DNA of 64,000 nucleotides from Clitopilus passeckerianus (lineage: Eukaryota; Basidiomycota; Agaricomycetes; Agaricales; Entolomataceae), in the NCBI GenBank assembly GCA_944990035.1, contig CALYLX010000160.1, forward strand, positions 372,001 to 436,000, given 5' to 3'. The position numbers and the translations under genes were made by a program. A model generated the notes under the pieces. That model did no database searches and was not told the DNA's origin. It was given only the letters and a program-made list of their open reading frames with translations. Every line of letters starts with the position of its first letter. Position 1 is the first letter of the stretch. Of this stretch, positions 32,766 to 44,252 are shown one piece after another.

Positions 32766-34269
32766 CCTGGACCGGACTCAGGTGTTGCTACAGGTGCTGC
32801 CTCTTCCCAACCGCAACCAGAGCGGATCCATTCGGGTAACTGGATGCAATTCCAGCACCGGTATGCCCGCCCCCCTCCTCAGGCGCCTGCTACACCGCGT
32901 AGAGCGCCTAATCCGCATGCTGTGCGTGCACCAAAGCCTGCTAATGCGTCCCAGCAGCAGCAGCAGCAGCAACCACAACAGCGTCAGCGCGCTCCCAAGG
33001 CGTTCTACGCTTCTGTCGCTTCGCAGCCGCCTAGTGGCCTGCAAACGCCGCCCCTCGCTCTTTTGCAGAGGTTACTGCCGGCATGACTGCGCAGAACTTG
33101 CTGAACTCGCGCGTCATCTCCCTGGACTGTCCTGGGATGAAGTAGCGCAACTCAAGGACAATTCTAACGCCAACAAGCGCAAGGCAGCGTCCTCTTCCCT
33201 CCCCTCTGCTCCCTCTCCTTCAAAGAAGAAGCAGAAGCTCAAATCCACTACGCGCGGCCCGTCGCGCAGACAGTGCTTCATTTATGTGCGCAGAGGCACC
33301 GGCAGCGATGCTATCCCTGCTCCTCTTCCTATCTCGCCTGAACAGGCCGTCTCCACCCTCAACCTCCGTTTATCCAATGGTGGTTCTCGCAACAACGCCA
33401 TCCATGCAGAAGTCGGCAGGGGTGACGCTATCATTGTCCACTTCAGTGACACACCCACCCACAGCGATCTAGGCATTATCCGACTCGCTGTGCAACGTGT
33501 CTGGTACCCTCTCACCGAGGGTGGTCAGCCTATTGTCAACATGAATGTAGAGGTTCCTGCATTGCGTTCTTACGCTCACATCACTGGCGTGCCCTACTTC
33601 ACCTTTGGTGCGGTTGGGAGCACTCCAGTCACTCCTGACACCATGGAGGCACTCCTGCATCAAAATGCCACTACGTCGTCGCTCCAGCTTGCTGGAAAGC
33701 CGCGTATTCATTGTGCAAGCAGCTCGCATGACATGTGCATTGTTTTCTTCGACTTCTGGGACACTAGGTCTGGCACCGCCCTCAAGTCTATCACCAACAA
33801 GAGGATGTCCATTGGCGGTCGCCTCTGCAACATCTCCCCTGCCAGTGTGCACGCTGGTGTCCCTCAGTGTCAACGCTGTTGGGCCTGGGGACACCCAACT
33901 GCGTCCTGCAGACAGCAGTACAACTCCTGTGCGCATTGTGGCTATGGCCACAACACGCAGAATTATCGCAAGCTCTCCCACTGCTGTTGGGAGAAGCCTG
34001 ATGCGAATCCCCCGGTGCCTGCCACTCCTGATGGCGAACCGTGCCCCCACGCACCTAGGTGCATCAACTGCGGCAAGGCGCACACAGCAGATTCGTCCAA
34101 GTGTGCCTTCTCTCGTCACCGGTTTGACGCTGGCTGGATCCAGCGCCGGTATGATGTCAACAATGCGGTACGCTTTTCTGCTAGAGCACCGCAAAGTTAT
34201 GCTAACGTTCAACCACCCAGGAGGAGACCGATTCAGACGGCTCTGGGTGATCGTACTGCTCACGTTTAA
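32766..34269 (+). pseudogene. LINE copy E ORF1, C-terminal two-thirds
   Basis: From PGPDSGVATGAA to the ORF1 end. Unlike copies B, C and D it has CAG (FARPPPQAPATP) at the position of their TAG stop. A base lost near 33033 shifts the frame, and 9 bp is lost between two GCGCAG repeats near 33095. From there the frame is open to 34269 with all three zinc knuckles. The long open frame that starts at 32632 is a chance join with antisense LINE sequence. Confidence 0.85.
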
Positions 34270-34277
34270 ATTACTTT

Positions 34278-35266
34278 ATGCGTCACAAATATGTATCTAT
34301 GCTTCGCTTCTACTCACAGAATGTGAATAGAAACTATGATCTTGTGTCATCACTCTTGGAGGAGCGTAAGAATGATTTTGACGTTCTCCTGCTACAAGAG
34401 CCTCCTGGAGGCTTATACCTCGCACTGTGTCTACTACCAACCCAGAAGGGAGGCAGTGATTGGTGCTCCCACTCATCCGGACTGGCTGGTCATGTTTAGA
34501 CGTCCAGCATCCGATACTGACCGCCCATGCGTTATGACGTTTGTGCATAGGCGCCTTGCAGGCATGGGCCCTGCATTTCGCACTGACCTCGCCAACCACA
34601 ATGATGTGTTGGTCACTACACTGTATGGGAGCACAGGTGCTCAAATACACTTTGCCAATGTCTACTCTAGCCCAGGGATGGTACTGCCATTCGCTGGTTG
34701 TGTGACAATGCTCCACGTCTCCCAAGCATGCTTTGCATGGCAGGGGACTTCAACTGCAAGTCGTCAGTCTGGGATCCGGACTATGACTCTACAAATCATG
34801 TTGCGACTGAACTGTGTGATGTTGCGCTCAACCTGGGTTTGGAGGTTAGTGTTCTACCGAACGCACTCCTACTCACTTCCCACATGCTGGCAGCCTTAGG
34901 CCGTCGGTCATTGATCTATTCTTCCTCCCTGTGGGTCGCACTGCAGGGACTTCACATAGCGTGGTCACAGAGTGGAAAGGACCCTCTGACCACGATCCCT
35001 TGACCGTCACGCTCCGTATCCAGCCTGTGCAGCTGGCTGCTGAGCGCATCACTCTGCCCAAGGGCAGTGAGCAAGAGGAAGAGTTCCTGAAGGAATTGTC
35101 CTCTTCCTTGCGAGCATTGGACACAACCACCCTCACAACAGCAGACGCAATCGAACGCTGCACTGGCGCCATTGCAACTGCTATTAAGCGGTCTTGGGAT
35201 AACAGCTCAAAGACTGGTCGCATCTCCACCAAGTCAAAGTCCTTACACACAAAGGTGCCTCCCTAA
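34278..35266 (+). pseudogene. LINE copy E ORF2 endonuclease, frameshifted
   Basis: Starts MRHKYVSMLRF. Single-base losses near 34405 (CCTCCC to CCTCC), 34449, 34674 and 34858 break it. The last two are at exactly the sites lost in copy D. SDHDPL lies in the frame starting at 34931. It ends at the RT-deletion junction. Confidence 0.82.
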
Positions 35267-35969
35267 GGCCCACACACATCAAAGGTGGACCTTGGTTACG
35301 TCGCGTTGGTTCCTCCAATGCGCATACCGCACGCCTTACACGCGCAGTTCTGGGTCATGCACCCATAGGGGAATTCCACGCACGCTTCAACCTGGGTGGA
35401 GAGACAGTGTGTGCATGCAACTGGCGCATTCTGGAAACGAGGGGACACATCCTTCACCAGTGTGCGCACTTCCAACGACGGCCCAACCAGCGCTTGCGCC
35501 GGGAGCTGTCGTCCTTCTTGTTCTTCCTCGAGAACAACCCTGCCACTTTTGCGTTTCCTTCGCAACAGCCTCCACCGCCGTTTCCCAAAGCCAGGAAGAC
35601 ACGGCGATGTGGGCCACCTGACAAGGCCCCCACACGCCTCCGCGATGCTCTCCCCGCTGCGGGGGGCCATCGCCGACGAATGCCTGTAACAGGCTCCACT
35701 GCACCGCCGCGCCCAGACGACCTTGTCTGGGTGCCGGGTGCACATCAATTTGTTCGCAGAGAACAAGCCGAAGCGTCTGGCATGTTTTACCATGCATAGG
35801 CGTCAGTGCTCCATCCTTCATATAGCGGCGAGCCTGGTTTCCAGGGTTCTTGCTGCTTCTGCGGGATGTTGCACGCTACCATACTCTTTGATAGATTTAT
35901 CCTCGGGGGCCACCCTAGCTTGCTCTTTGGTGCACCTCGTATTCAGTGTAGTTCACTAGACGAACACGG

Positions 35970-38676
35970 CCTTACATGGTGTCAGCTCAAGTCCTTGGTT
36001 GCTGACACTGTCATTGCTGCCAAATTTGTCGAGATCACTAATGCCTGCCTTCGGGTGGGTCACTGGCCCTCTCACTTCAAGGAGTCGCGCTCTGCCATTG
36101 TTCCCAAGCCTGGCAAACCGCACTACTCAACTCCCAAGATGTTCCGCCCTATTGTGTTGCTCAACACGCTGGGGAAACTCTTTGAAAAGATGCTTGCGAA
36201 CAGAATGCAGTTCGAAGCGCAGAAATTCGGTGTGTTTCACCCCAATCAGTTTGGAGGTGTGCGCCAACATTCGACTGAAGACGCAGGTGTCTACCTCACT
36301 CACATCGTCAAAGCCGGTTGGGCTAGAGGGTTGAAGACTAGTGTGGTCGCTTTTGACCTTGCTCAGTTCTTCCCCTCTCTCAACCATGACATGCTGCTAC
36401 GCATACTGCGCAGACTGGGCTTCGCGCCGGAAGTCTGCAACTTCTTTGCGTCCTACCTTGTTGGGAGACACACATCCTACAACTGGAACGGCGAAGAGTC
36501 CAGCAAGTATTCTGCAGATGTTGGCGTTGGTCAAGGATCTGCTTTGTCCCCTCTCCTCTCCGCGCTCTATTTGGTGCCGGGGATGAGGCTGTTTGAACAC
36601 AGGATCGCTCCTGGCATTACAACACTCATGTTGTATGTGGATGATGGCTCGCTCATCGTTCAGTCGCCATCCTTTGGGGAGAACATCACCCTACTTCAAC
36701 AAGCATACACTGTCATCACAGAGCTTGTTACTGCACTTGGCCTCGTCTTGGAACATGACAAGACAGAGGTCTTTCACTTCTCTCGCAAGCACAACGATGT
36801 CAATCCTGCCATTGACTTGGGCTTTGCTCCACACACTGGCAACTCGCCACTTCAACCCAAGAGCGTTTGGCGCTACTTGGGCTTCTACTTTGACCGGTCA
36901 CTATCTTTTAGCCACCATGTCAAGTATTACTCTACCAAGGCTCTGACCACTGTCAAGGCAATGATCATGCTTGGTAACTCGTCAAGGGGTATCACCCCTA
37001 TGCAGAAGCGGCTGCTCTACCGTGCGTGCGTCCTTCCGGTCGCTACATATGGTGTGGGCCTCTGGTTCTACAAAGGTGCAAGGTGTAAGACTGCTATGTC
37101 GCACTTGCGCACTATGCAACACAAGGCTGCTAGGTGGATAACCGGCGCCTTTCGCACATCGCCGGGTGGGGGGACCGAGTCCGTTGCTGGTTTCCCTCCC
37201 ATTCATCTGCACATCAGGAAACTGGTCGAACGCGGCCAGGCGCGTATTGGCACCCTGATTGGCAACCACCCTACGCTGTCGCTCATTAGTGACAAGCACC
37301 AGCTGTACAAAGGAGCGATGCGTCTCCCTTCGTCTCTCTCCAACTTGTCGCGACGCGTGCGCGGCAACTTGCTCTCTACGGTTGTGGATTGTGACGCACA
37401 TGCTGTGCGTGTCTCTGAGCCTCTCAACCCTGTCCATGGAGAAGCGGTCCCAGGCCTTCGCCTGTTGGATACGCACTCTGGCAGGATTACACTTGACACC
37501 ATCATTGCCGCATCTAAGGATGCCCTTGATTCTCGTCGCATCCACTTGGATGTGATTCGCGCTGACGCAGATCTGTCTGACACTACAGTGTTGGTGGCAG
37601 CTGACGCGTCTGTCCCCAAAAGCAGGAAGCACCAGGTGGTTGCTGCTTGCTCCCTCCTTCATGGCGCCTTTGGCCCAGAAGAATACACTATGGCATCAGG
37701 CAGAGTCCTCTCTGATGATGCCGAACTTGCAGCCATTGACTTGTCTATAAGCAAGGCTGTTCTGCGCAACAACTGTGTCAAAATAGTTGTGCTCTCAGAC
37801 TCGACTAAAGCCATTCGGTTGGCTTTGGACCCGTCTCTCCATTCTGGGCAAGGACACTCGCTGTCCATTTGCTCCAAACTACGTGCTTGGTTCTCGGGCG
37901 ACGCTGACAGGCGCGTCCACTTTGTTCATGTCCCTTCGATACTCAACTGGGACATCCACCACCGTGCTCACTTGGCGGCCACTGGCTTGCAGGTGGGTGC
38001 TGGCAACCAACCCCGGACAGCCCTTGGGTATGCCCGGAAACGCACCGTGGATAGAATGCTGCATGAGTGGACTTGTCTACTGCAGCAGCCTTCTTTCTCT
38101 GGCAACAACTTCTTGCGCCTTACACACAAAGGTGCCTCCCTAAGGCCCACACACATCAAAGGTGGACCTTGGTTACGTTGCGTTGGTTCTTCCAATGCGC
38201 ATACCGCGCGCCTTACACGCGCAGTTCTGGGTCATGCACCCATAGGGGAATTCCGCGCACGCTTCAACCTGGGTGGGGAGACAGCGTGTGCATGCAACTG
38301 GTGCATACTGGAAACGAGGGGTCACATCCTTCACCAGTGCACGCACTTCCAACGACGGCCCAACCAGTGCTTGCGCCGGGAGCTGTTGTCCTTCTTGTTT
38401 TTCCTCGAGAACAACCCTGCCACTTTTGCGTTTCCTTCGCAACAGCCTCCACCGCCGTTTCCCAAAGCCAGGAAAATGCGGCGACGTGGGCCACCTGATA
38501 AGGCCCCCACACGCCTCCGCGATGCCCTCCCCGCTGTGGGGGGCCACCGCCGACGAATGCCTGTAACAGGTTCCACTGCACCGCCGCGCCCAGACAACCT
38601 TGTCTGGGTGCCGGGTGCACACCAATTTGTTCGCAGAGAACAGGCCGAAGCGTCCGGCATGGTTTTCCATGCATAG
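35970..38676 (+). CDS. LINE ORF2 fragment: intact RT, RNase H and C-terminal region
   Basis: About 900 residues with no stop: the RT domain (LTWCQLKSLVADTV, FRPIVLLNTLGKLFEKM, AFDLAQFFPSLNHDML, GVGQGSALSPLLSALY, YVDD at 36634-36645), then a linker, then RNase H with its acidic residues in VAADAS (37600), DDAELAAID (37723), VVLSDST (37795) and NWDIHHRAH, then a C-terminal zinc-finger-like cluster and HQFVRREQAEASGM. It is the only complete catalytic RT/RNase H block in the window. It lacks the endonuclease and its own start. The open frame reaches back to 35806 only because the 3' UTR of copy E happens to be in frame. Confidence 0.85.
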
Positions 38677-38959
38677 GCGTCAGTGCTCCATCCTTCATAT
38701 AGCGGCGAGCCTGGCCTCCAGGGTTTTTGCTGCTTCTGCGAGGTGTTGCGCGCTACCATACTCGTTGATAGATTTATCCTCGGGGGCCACCCTAGCTTGC
38801 TCTTTGGTGCACCTCGTATTCAGTGTAGTTCACTCGACGAACACGGTTCTTTACTTACGTTAGTATACAATGCATGTATTTAGGTACTTGTGACCGGACT
38901 GCGATTGGGTGCCGGAATATAAATTGTCAGACGCCCTCTCCGGGGGCGTAGGGCTTTGA
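38677..38959 (+). other. LINE 3' UTR without poly(A)
   Basis: Standard 3' UTR of this family from GGCGTCAGTGC to the hairpin (38931-38949, one mismatch in the stem) and GGGCTTTGA. It is followed directly by the leader of a family-2 LINE, with no A-run between them. Confidence 0.85.
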
Positions 38960-40276
38960 CAACGCTTCTTGATCTCTTACCACCACCATCAAAGTGGTGA
39001 TCTCGCACTATTCACTCAATATCTCGCTCAATTCTTGTCGGATCGACACCAAACTATGTCTGGGAGTTCCTCTAGAGCTCGCCGTTATGCCTCCAACCCC
39101 CGATCTGGACCGATCGTATCGGATCCCACTCGGGACGTCGAGATGTCCTCTGAGGAGAATGAACTCAATATTTCTGAAGGAGCGCCCTGGCAACAGCTTC
39201 CTGCTTGTTCCACTACTGCTCCCCCACGCGTTAGAGCGCCACTGGGCATTGCTGAAGGTGAAGCACTGATTGCTTCTCGCGCCGCTGCTAAGGCCAAGCG
39301 CAAGAAGAACAGCGACTCCTCCCCTCCCACTGAGCGCGCTGGCTCTCCAGAAAAGAGACAGCGGGCTGGTACTATCACCCCGGCGTCTGTTGAACAGCAG
39401 GCCCCTCTTCCTACTGAGGAACCAATCCCTGGTCCTTCAGTTTCATCGCCTCCCACTCCCTCCGCCCCCTCTGTGGGTGACGCCTTGAAGCATGTGGAGG
39501 AAACCATTCAACTTGTATCTGCACAAGTTGAATCCATTCGTGAGCAGGGCCTCTCTCTTGAGGTCCCTGCTTCTGCCAACGTTGGCGCTGCGCTTATTCG
39601 GCTTGTCCGAGTGGCTGGTGCTAGCGGCCTTCTTCGCGCGGCGGTTAACGCCAATCCCAATATTCAGGCGGGGTTCGGCAATCTAGAGGGCTCGCTCCTC
39701 AAATTTGGCCCTCAACCCTCCTCAACCTCCAACTCTACCCCGGGTGGCGCTCCTGCCCCGCCCGCTCCCACTCCCGCATCTTCCCGGCCTAACCCGGGTC
39801 GGAAGACTGCGCCTCCTCCCGTTCCTCCCCGGAACCCGGCTCATCCCTATGGGCGCCCTGTCAACGTGGCAAGTGCTGCTCCATCTGGTGGTCGTGTAAA
39901 GGTCTTGCCCAAGGGCACCCCTGCACGCGTTGTCGCAACTGCAACAGCGGCTAATGCCGCTGCTGCACCTGCTCCCTCCACTCCCACCATTAAGCGCTCT
40001 GGTGCTAAAGTAGGTGGTGACATCACTGCTCTGGCCGCTCTGGCTAGGGCCTATCCCAATCTGGATGCTGAGCAACTTGCTCACATCCACTTGAGGGCCT
40101 CTGGCCGTCCTTCTCCTGCACCCAAACCTACCCAGGTTAAGGTACACTCCACTACACGTGGTCCTTCTCGCAAGAGGATCATCGCCATCCCCACCGCGAC
40201 TGTCAATGCTTCGGTCTCTCTTGAGACTATAGTGGCGACAGTCAATTGCGGCCTCACCAAGAGGTCAAAACTCCGC
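38960..40276 (+). pseudogene. Family-2 LINE: leader and ORF1, 3'-truncated
   Basis: The leader CTTCTTGATCTCTTACCACC resembles the family-1 leader. ORF1 is best started at ATG 39056 (MSGSSSRARRYASN), similar in position and style to MSSAGG of family 1, though the frame is open from 38969. It encodes a Ser/Pro/Ala-rich protein with the KAKRKKNSDSS basic patch, GDALKHVEETIQLVSAQVES (probable coiled coil) and STTRGPSRKRIIAI, which aligns with family 1 STTRGPSRRQCF. It is interrupted after RSKLR by the insertion of copy F; zinc knuckles and ORF2 are missing. Confidence 0.82.
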
Positions 40277-40386
40277 CATCCTCTTTGATCTGTTACCACC
40301 ACCATCACAGCCACAACAGCGACGCAAATCCGCCCTCAAGCACTTGCACACTGCTCAACCCTCCAGTTTTCGCGCCTGTCTGCACT

Positions 40387-43300
40387 ATGAGTAGTGCAGG
40401 AGGCACCAAGAAGAATACCCGGCCGCCGGACCCGCCTCCGACGCCCTCCACGCCTCAGAGAGGCCATGGCAGTAGCTATGGCGCGTTTCATGGCGAAGAA
40501 ACACCCCAGGGCCCCTCTGGCGCTCGAAACAAGCGTCCTACTCCAGCAATGGATAAGGATGATGGTTTTGAAGCAGATGAGAGCCCTGCTCCCTCCACTC
40601 CCTCCTCCCCTGAACACAAGCGCAGGAAGGACGCCTCTGGTGCTGCCGTTGCGCAGCCCAAGTCCAGAACCGCCTCCAGGGCGACTTCCCCAATGCAAGG
40701 GTTCTCTCTTGCGTTCCTAGGACATTCAGAGTATGATTCCGTGGGTTTGCAGGTGCAGGCCACGGATGACGCGGTCAAGGAAGACATAGACGCGATCAGT
40801 GACTCTCTTGTCACCTTCAAGGAGTGGCTCAACCGGGCCCCTTCTGCTGCCAGCGACGAGGAACACTCTCGCACTCTTGCAGACATGCTTTTGCATGTCT
40901 GCTCTCAAGCGGCCTCCCTAGGCCTCCTCAAGTATCTCACCTCAAATGAGAACTTCTTTCCCCAAATCCGACGCGTTAGGGACGCCTTGGATGTTTATAT
41001 TCCCTCTTCCACTCCCCAGCAGCGCCCTGTGCGCACTGCTGCTCCCAAAGGTGCTGCAAGCGCAGCATCTGCTTCCTCTACTGCTGCTGCAGATGGGCAT
41101 GGTGTAGCACCGGCCTCCTCTGCTCCAGCAGTTCCCCCCACCTCCTCCAGCGTCTCACAAGGCGCCAGGACCCAGGTTACCTCTCCCCGACCCGCGGAAC
41201 ACACTGCCACTGGTCACAAATCTCCGGTTCCCATGGAGGGACAGGAGTCCACAGCGACATCTCAGCAACCTGACAACCTGGTCCCTGGACCGGACTCAGG
41301 TGCTACACCCTTCACATTGCAACCAGGGCAGGTAAACCCCGGAAACTGGATGCAATGGCAGCGCCAGTTTGCTAGGCCTGCCCCACAGGCTCCTGCAACG
41401 CACAGGGCACCTAATCCGCATGCTGTGCGTGCGCCCAACCCTGCTAATGCGTCTCAGCAGCAGCAGCAGCAATCACAACAGCGTCAGCGTGCTCCCAAGG
41501 CGTCCTACGCTTCTGTCGCATCGCAGCCGCCTAGGAGGCCTGCAAACGCCGCCCCTCGCTCTTTTGCAGAGGTAACTGCTGGCATGTCTGCGCAGCAATG
41601 TGCAGAACTTGCTGAACTCGCGCGTCATCTCCCTGGACTGTCCTGGGATGAAGTAGCGCAACTCAAGGACAACTCCAACACCAATAAGCGCAAGGCAGCG
41701 TCCTCCCCACCTCCTACTGCTCCCTCCCCTTCGAAGAAGAAGCAGAAGCTCAAATCCACGACGCGCGGCCCCTCATGCAAGCAGTGCTTCGTCTATGCCA
41801 CCAGAGGCAATGGAGACAATGCTGTCTCTGTTCCTCTTCCTATCTCGCCTGAACAGGCTGTTTCCACCCTCAACCTTCGCTTTGGTGCTGGTGGGTCTAA
41901 GAACCGCGCTATCCATGCTGAACTCGGCAGGGGTAACACTATCATTGTCTACCTCGACGAGACACCCACCCACAGCGACCTGGGCATCATCCGGGTCGCC
42001 GTTGAAAGTGTTTGGTACCCTGTCACTGAAGGTCATCAGCAAAACGGCAAAGCACTTGAGGCAACTTGAAAAAGAGGTGACTTGAAACCAGCTTGAAATT
42101 TTTTTCACGTACATCAAAGGTCTCGGGTACTATTCCAAGATACAGTGCTGGGCATGCTACTTGAACCTAACTTGAGCACAACTTGTATGCAATTTGAAAT
42201 ATGTCTTGACCAACAAAATATAAAATCTATTCTAAAGCTATAAATATCCTATTCTATTACCATCAAGTTTGTTCTGGGTTTTTCAAAACAAAGCTACCCT
42301 TTCAAGTAGGTTTCAAGTAGCTGATCAAGTACAACCAAGCTATACTAAACTATTGAGCTCGAGGGCTTTAGGCAGTATATAAAGTGTACTTTTCACTTTT
42401 CTAACACCAAAAACTATGATTTAAACCTGTTTAGGGTATATAAAAATAATGGCTGAATTTTGTTGAAAAAGTGGCTAAGTCTTTTCGATCTGACAGGCAT
42501 TGGTGGGCTGCACTACAAAAATATATATTAACTTCTTATTTTATCTACTCTGGTACTGTTTTCCTACCTCAGAAATCTAAATCTGAAGTCCGATTTTTAA
42601 TAAACCCACTGGATCTTTAATAAATGGCTTTCGATCTCTTATCTATCAAGCGTGGGAAAGTTCCATCACACAGGTTGACATGCGTCACATTCTGCCAGCA
42701 CATCACCTTTTCTCTTCTTCTCCACTACCAAGTCCAACATGTATCCTTCCTCTCTCATCGAAAATAGCAATATGAAGCTTCTGGACAGTTGAGGAAGGGC
42801 TAGAAGGGGGAGAGGGGAGGCTTGGTAGCCTCAGGGAGACCCAGTGTAGGTGGAAAACCCTTTAGGTGCGCTTTTTTAACATTTTGGGTTGTCTTTACCA
42901 CTAACTATGGGCTCTAGACTAGTTTTCATAGGTCTAGCAGGTGCATTTTCCCAGACCACAGCTGCCAGCTCATCACCCACTTCAACTCATTCCACCCAAC
43001 TCATTCACTTCCATTACCAACATTATCACCATCTACACCTGGCTAGGGAGAAGGGAGGGCATTGGAGAGGGGGTGGTTTGGATGGTTTGGATGGTTTGGA
43101 TGGGTGCTACTGGCATGTGCCGCTTTTTGCACAGCCACAGCACCTGCTATGGAGGGGTCAAGTGCATTTCATTTTTCTTTTACTCTGTAGCTCTGTTTTA
43201 GACTAGTTTTTCATCTAATATTAAGCTATTTCAAAAACTATATGAATTTGAGCCTAATTGAGAGCTTGTTTGAGATTACTTGACTACCTCTTGAGAGCTC

Positions 43301-44243
43301 TTCTTGACAGAATCTTGATCTTACTTGAGAGCCCTCTTGAGAAAAGTTTCTCAAGTAAAGTTTCAAGATTGGAACCTAGCTTGAGCTACTTGAGGCAATT
43401 ACTACTTGAAAACAACTTGAGATGATTTCAAGGTTCCTCAAGTTATGTCCAAGTGTTATCAAGGCACCTGCTGTTTTGCTGATGCCCCGTGCCAACCCAT
43501 CTCCCACTGTCCACGCTGCTGTGGAGGTTCCTACGTCGCGTTCTTATGCGCGCATCACGGGAGCGCCCCACTTCACCTTTGGTGCGGTGGGCAGCACTCC
43601 TATCACTGCTGATGCGGTTCTAGCACTGCTGCGTCAAGACCCTGCTACTAGTGCGCTCCAGCTTGCTGGAATGCCTTGTGTGCACCGCAACTCACGCACG
43701 CATGATATGTGCGTCGTGTTCTTCGACTTTTGGGACACCAGGTCTGGCACCTCCCTCAAGGCCATTACACACAAAAAGATCTCCATTGGGGAACGATTGT
43801 GTCTCATCTCCCCTGCGAGCGTCCATGCTGGCGTTCCGCAGTGTCAACGCTGCTGGGCTTGGGGTCACCCCACTGCCACCTGCAGGCAGCAGTTCAGCTC
43901 CTGCACGCATTGCGGCTATGGCCATGATTCACGCAACCATCGCAAGCTTGCCCACTGCTGCTGGGGCAAGCCTGACGCCAATCCTCCGGTGCCTGCCACT
44001 CCTGATGGCACACCATGCCCACATGCACCTAGGTGCATCAACTGTGGCAAGGAGCACGAGGCTGATTCGCCCAAGTGCCCTTTTGCAAGACATCAGTTTG
44101 ATGCTGGCTGGATCCAGCGCCGATATGCTGTCAACGATGCGGTAGGCTTTTCTGTTAAAGCGCCGCAGAGTTATACTGACGTACTACCACCCAGGAGGAG
44201 ACCGGTTCAGATTGGTCAGGGTGAACGCACTGCCTGCACTTAG
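40387..44243 (+). pseudogene. LINE copy F ORF1, split by CTTGA element
   Basis: MSSAGGTKKNTRPPD starts at 40387 and is open to VTEG at 42033. The protein resumes in frame at 43485 (PRANPSPTVHAAVEVP) and runs to 44243 with three zinc knuckles (CQRCWAWGHPTATC, CTHCGYGH, CINCGKEH). There is no stop at the position of the TAG in copies B-D. The insertion falls exactly between codons with no duplicated bases, so the two halves are in register. Readthrough would add about 12 residues of element sequence before a stop. Confidence 0.88.
42034..43484 (+). repeat. CTTGA inverted-repeat element, complete copy (1,451 bp)
   Basis: Bounded by CATCAGCAAAACGGCA and its near-perfect inverse TGCTGTTTTGCTGATG. 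The outer ~250-350 bp at each end is packed with CTTGA/TCAAG pentamers; the middle (42420-43230) is not. No transposase. A near-identical copy lies inverted at 54544-55991. Insertion into a known LINE ORF1 frame fixes the ends. No target duplication is evident. Probably a non-autonomous DNA transposon with subterminal repeats. Confidence 0.85.
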
Positions 44244-44252
44244 TTTTACTTT

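Larger units (their letters stand above)
32766..35969 (+). mobile_element. LINE copy E, 5'-truncated and RT-deleted
   Basis: Begins inside ORF1 (CTGGACCGGACTCAGG), then ORF1, ORF2 endonuclease, the shared RT-deletion junction (35241-35244), tail and most of the 3' UTR. It breaks off at 35969 in the middle of GAACACGG, where a separate RT fragment in the same orientation follows. Confidence 0.88.

Noticed and set aside
32632..34269. 545-codon open frame
   Set aside because: Chimera: its first ~45 codons are antisense LINE ORF2 and the next ~100 are ORF1 in the wrong frame. Only the part after the frameshift near 33095 is real ORF1.
43076..43101. Short tandem GGTTTGGAT units considered as a minisatellite or CRISPR-like array
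   Set aside because: Only about three units with no spacers, and this is a eukaryotic repeat element.
42889..43206. 105-codon open frame inside the CTTGA element, also present in the copy at 54822-55139
   Set aside because: Both copies are near-identical, so conservation carries no information. The frame contains a GGTTTGGAT microsatellite translating to repeated GLDGLDG and no domain.
42034..43484. Helitron interpretation of the CTTGA element (TC at one flank)
   Set aside because: The base before CATCAGC differs between copies, both ends are inverted repeats, and there is no CTRR end with hairpin.
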